Origin: CAZDAW01 sp964503685
GTDB taxonomy: Bacteria; Chloroflexota; Anaerolineae; Anaerolineales; Anaerolineaceae
NCBI GenBank assembly: GCA_964503685.1
Contig: CAZDAW010000125.1
Span: 1 to 8,214 of the forward strand
DNA length: 8,214 bases
Reading direction: 5' to 3'
A program made the position numbers and the translations under genes. Each line of letters begins with the position of its first letter. The first letter of the stretch is position 1. This document shows, one piece after another, positions 6,113 to 8,214 of this stretch. The notes beneath the pieces were generated by a model. It was not told the DNA's origin. It saw only the letters and a list, made by a program, of their open reading frames with translations, and did not search any database.

Positions 6113-6787
6113 ATGCAGAAAATACTGATTATTGAAGACGACGAAGGTATCGTGAGTTTCTTAAAACGTGCACTGACCTACGACGGATATAAAGTAGAAA
6201 GCGCCGGAAACGGGCAGGCCGGGCTAACCCTGGCGATAGACTCCCATCCTGATTTAATAATATTAGATTGGCTTCTTCCGGGAATGGATGGGCTGGAAGT
6301 ATGTCGGAAACTACAAACCATTGGAAAAGCGCCTATTCTGATGCTTACTGCTAAAGACACATTACAAGATCGGGTTCAGGGACTTGATGCCGGAGCGGAT
6401 GATTATATGGTTAAGCCGTTTGAACTCGATGAGCTTCTGGCGCGTATTAGAGCCTTGCTAAGAAGAACGCAACCAGAGAAAGCCAAAGTATATGAATTTG
6501 GAGATCTGGTTTTAGATTCGGGCAGCCGGCGAGCCACTCGCTCTGGGATGGAAATCGATTTGACGACTAAAGAATACGAATTACTAGAGTTATTTATGAG
6601 GCATCCCAGGCAGGTATTAACCCGAGAACAAATTTTTAACAGCGTCTGGGGTTACGATTTTGGAGGCGAAAGTAACGTATTGGATGTTTATATTCGTTAC
6701 CTGCGTCAAAAATTAGAGTTTAATAATTTGCCACGCGTTATTCACACTATCCGTGGTTTTGGTTATGTATTGCGCGAGGAACCTTAA
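6113..6787 (+). CDS. Two-component response regulator, OmpR/PhoB family
   Basis: The 224-residue product has a receiver domain (about 1-118) and a winged-helix DNA-binding domain (about 128-222). Receiver residues are all in place: acidic pair D9/D10, phosphoacceptor D52 in LIILDWLLPGMDG, T79 in MLTAKD, Y98 and K101 in DDYMVKPF. The effector domain shows the typical TTKEYELLELFMRHP, VLTREQIFNSVWG and VLDVYIRYLRQKLE stretches and the wing end IHTIRGFGYVL. Once phosphorylated by its kinase it should dimerise and bind direct-repeat DNA sites to control transcription. GGAG lies 8 nt before the ATG. Its stop codon overlaps the kinase start by one base (TAATG), so the pair is translationally coupled. 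It resembles the MprA/KdpE/PhoB-like branch, but target genes cannot be read from the sequence. The neighbouring ABC genes and sulfurtransferase are candidates. Confidence 0.95.
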   Translation: MQKILIIEDDEGIVSFLKRALTYDGYKVESAGNGQAGLTLAIDSHPDLIILDWLLPGMDGLEVCRKLQTIGKAPILMLTAKDTLQDRVQGLDAGADDYMVKPFELDELLARIRALLRRTQPEKAKVYEFGDLVLDSGSRRATRSGMEIDLTTKEYELLELFMRHPRQVLTREQIFNSVWGYDFGGESNVLDVYIRYLRQKLEFNNLPRVIHTIRGFGYVLREEP

Positions 6788-8163
6788 TGCCTTTACGCTG
6801 GCGATTGACAATCATTTACACGACACTAGTTGGAGGGATTCTGCTCTTATTTGGCGTTGTTGTATATGCCCTGGTCAGCGTAACACTCATAAATCAATTG
6901 GATGAAATACTCACTCAAACAGTAAATGACCTCGTTGAAGTCAGTCACGTTAATGAACTTGGAGAATTAAGTGTTATTACACTCCCCTCAATGGATTTGA
7001 CCGCCAATGTTTACATACAAATATGGAACAGAGAGAACAAACTCAGCATATCTTCTCCAAACATCAGCCGATTAGAGAACTCTTTAGATCCTATTGGTCT
7101 TCAAACTAAATTACCTATATATCGAGATTCACGAATAGGAAAAGCCCATTTAAGGGTGGTCAGTGTACCATTACAGGTAGATGGCAGGAAAGTGGGCGTT
7201 GTGCAAGTGGGTGCAAGTATGGCATTAATTGATGCAACCCAACAAGCACTGTTCATCGTTCTAATTCTCACAGCGATTGCTGCTATGACCATAGCCGGCT
7301 GCGCAGGTTATTTGAGCACCAGTCAGTCGCTGGCCCCCTTACAAACCGTTACGGAAACAGCTCTCCAAATAACTCGTGCGGACGATCTATCACGTCGAAT
7401 TCCTTACCCAGTTGACCAAACCGATGAAGTAGGGCAACTCATTCATGCCTTCAACCAAACCTTGAGTCGAATGGAAGGCTTATTCAATGCACAACGTCGA
7501 TTTATGGCAGATGTCAGCCATGAATTACGTACACCACTTACAGTGATTAAAGGCAATGTATCTTTGTTAAGAAAAATGGGGCGGCCAGATGAAGAATCAT
7601 TAAGCAATATTGAAAATGAAGTAGATCGCCTCACTCGGCTGGTTGGAGATCTTTTATTACTGGCGCAGGCAGAATCCGGAAAATTATCCCTTGATCTACA
7701 GCCTGTTGAACTAGACACCGTCTTACTTGAAGTATATCAACAAATGCGCCTCCTGGCTGGTGATCGATTGAAATTACGTCTCAGAGAAATCGATCAGGTA
7801 GTCGTGCAGGGAGACCGAGATCGGCTAAAACAAGTACTATTAAATTTGATCGGTAATGCAATAAAATATACTCCATCCGGTGGTGTAATTGATCTTAGTT
7901 TAAGTAAAGTGGGTGAACAAGCACGTCTTATTGTTAGCGATAATGGACCAGGCATCCCTCCACAAGATTTACCTTATATTTTCGACCGCTTCTTTCGGGC
8001 AGAAAAATCGAGGACACGGTCACGCAGCGACAGCAGTTTTGGTCTAGGGTTATCAATAGCGAACTGGATCGTACGTAACCATAAAGGAAGAATAGAGGTT
8101 AACTCAAGAGAAGGTGAAGGCACTACTTTTTGTGTATGGCTGCCCACAATAAAAGATTTTTAA
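6787..8163 (+). CDS. Membrane sensor histidine kinase with HAMP domain
   Basis: The 458-residue protein is the partner of the overlapping response regulator. The layout is: membrane helix 1 (about 9-33); an extracytoplasmic sensor of about 120 residues; membrane helix 2 (about 154-175); HAMP linker (about 176-229); HisKA with H-box MADVSHELRTPL and phosphorylated H245; and a HATPase domain with N-box NLIGNAIKY (N353/N357), G1 DNGPGIP (385-391), F-box FDRFFRA (399-405) and G2 GLGL (419-422). All catalytic motifs are present. The sensor ends with LRVVSVPLQVDGRKVGVVQVG, a pattern common in PAS-like sensors of MprB/ArlS-type kinases. The ligand is unknown. GAGGA (6776-6780), inside the end of the regulator gene, lies 6 nt before the ATG and supports this start. 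The kinase should autophosphorylate at H245 and pass phosphate to D52 of the regulator. Confidence 0.95.
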   Translation: MPLRWRLTIIYTTLVGGILLLFGVVVYALVSVTLINQLDEILTQTVNDLVEVSHVNELGELSVITLPSMDLTANVYIQIWNRENKLSISSPNISRLENSLDPIGLQTKLPIYRDSRIGKAHLRVVSVPLQVDGRKVGVVQVGASMALIDATQQALFIVLILTAIAAMTIAGCAGYLSTSQSLAPLQTVTETALQITRADDLSRRIPYPVDQTDEVGQLIHAFNQTLSRMEGLFNAQRRFMADVSHELRTPLTVIKGNVSLLRKMGRPDEESLSNIENEVDRLTRLVGDLLLLAQAESGKLSLDLQPVELDTVLLEVYQQMRLLAGDRLKLRLREIDQVVVQGDRDRLKQVLLNLIGNAIKYTPSGGVIDLSLSKVGEQARLIVSDNGPGIPPQDLPYIFDRFFRAEKSRTRSRSDSSFGLGLSIANWIVRNHKGRIEVNSREGEGTTFCVWLPTIKDF

Positions 8164-8214
8164 TCTGATAATTCCAATTTTTGTCGAGCGACAGCGCACA
8201 TTCCTGAAGCCTTT
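8160..8214 (-). CDS. Possible C-terminal end of a convergent gene, cut off by the window edge
   Basis: Reading the minus strand toward TAA at 8162-8160 gives an open frame from the edge, KASGMCAVARQKLELSD then stop. The composition looks like a natural protein tail. If real, its stop overlaps the kinase stop in opposite orientation, in keeping with the 5-nt convergent junction at 5004/5010. Seventeen codons are too few to name a family. Another minus-strand frame is also open across the edge and runs on into the kinase gene. The 51 nt after the kinase contain no obvious terminator. Confidence 0.4.
   Translation of the reverse strand, partial: KASGMCAVARQKLELSD

Noticed and set aside
8172..8200. 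TGTCG-AG-CGACA inverted repeat after the kinase as a terminator
   Set aside because: The arms are only 5 bp with a 2-nt centre, and no run of T follows on the plus strand. The same bases fit coding sequence on the minus strand.
1..8214. CRISPR arrays, tRNA or rRNA genes, transposases and phage genes
   Set aside because: I looked for repeated spacers, RNA gene signatures and mobile-element proteins by eye and saw none.

Overview
The window looks like chromosomal DNA of a free-living bacterium, most likely a member of Chloroflexota (Anaerolineae-like). This placement rests on the remembered style of the PriA protein (the 'AKGLDLP...LNLPDYRA' region and an extra ~30-residue segment between the helicase lobes) and is an inference, because no database search was possible. 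Base composition is moderately AT-rich (by eye, not counted). Genes are tightly packed, and no insertion sequence, phage gene, CRISPR array, tRNA or rRNA was seen.

Layout: (a) 1-2930, minus strand: priA (replication restart helicase) followed 35 bp later by a phosphoribosyltransferase gene that runs off the left edge. A good promoter-like sequence lies so close to the priA ATG that the mRNA may be leaderless. (b) 2931-3118: a divergent AT-rich control region with a TATAAT box and a perfect 12-bp palindrome. (c) 3119-5004, plus strand: a two-gene ABC transporter of the MacB/DevC-DevA type, permease then ATPase, with no membrane-fusion protein gene beside it. (d) 5010-5864, minus strand: a two-domain rhodanese-type sulfurtransferase that converges on the ABC ATPase with only 5 nt between the stop codons. 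(e) 5865-6112: a divergent control region. (f) 6113-8163, plus strand: an OmpR/PhoB-type response regulator and its histidine kinase, overlapping by one nucleotide. (g) 8160-8214, minus strand: probably the last codons of another convergent gene, cut off by the right edge.

The kinase and regulator form a complete, apparently functional two-component pair. The ABC pair is probably an exporter or a lipid/peptide-handling complex and is a plausible but unproven target of that pair. Two gene starts were moved inward from the longest ORF because strong Shine-Dalgarno sequences sit in front of the internal ATGs (permease at 3119, sulfurtransferase at 5864).

I found no convincing new biological system. 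The points most worth a second look are PriA motif variants (DECH instead of the usual DEEH; LAE instead of DAD), the possible leaderless priA transcript, and the ABC/sulfurtransferase/two-component neighbourhood.
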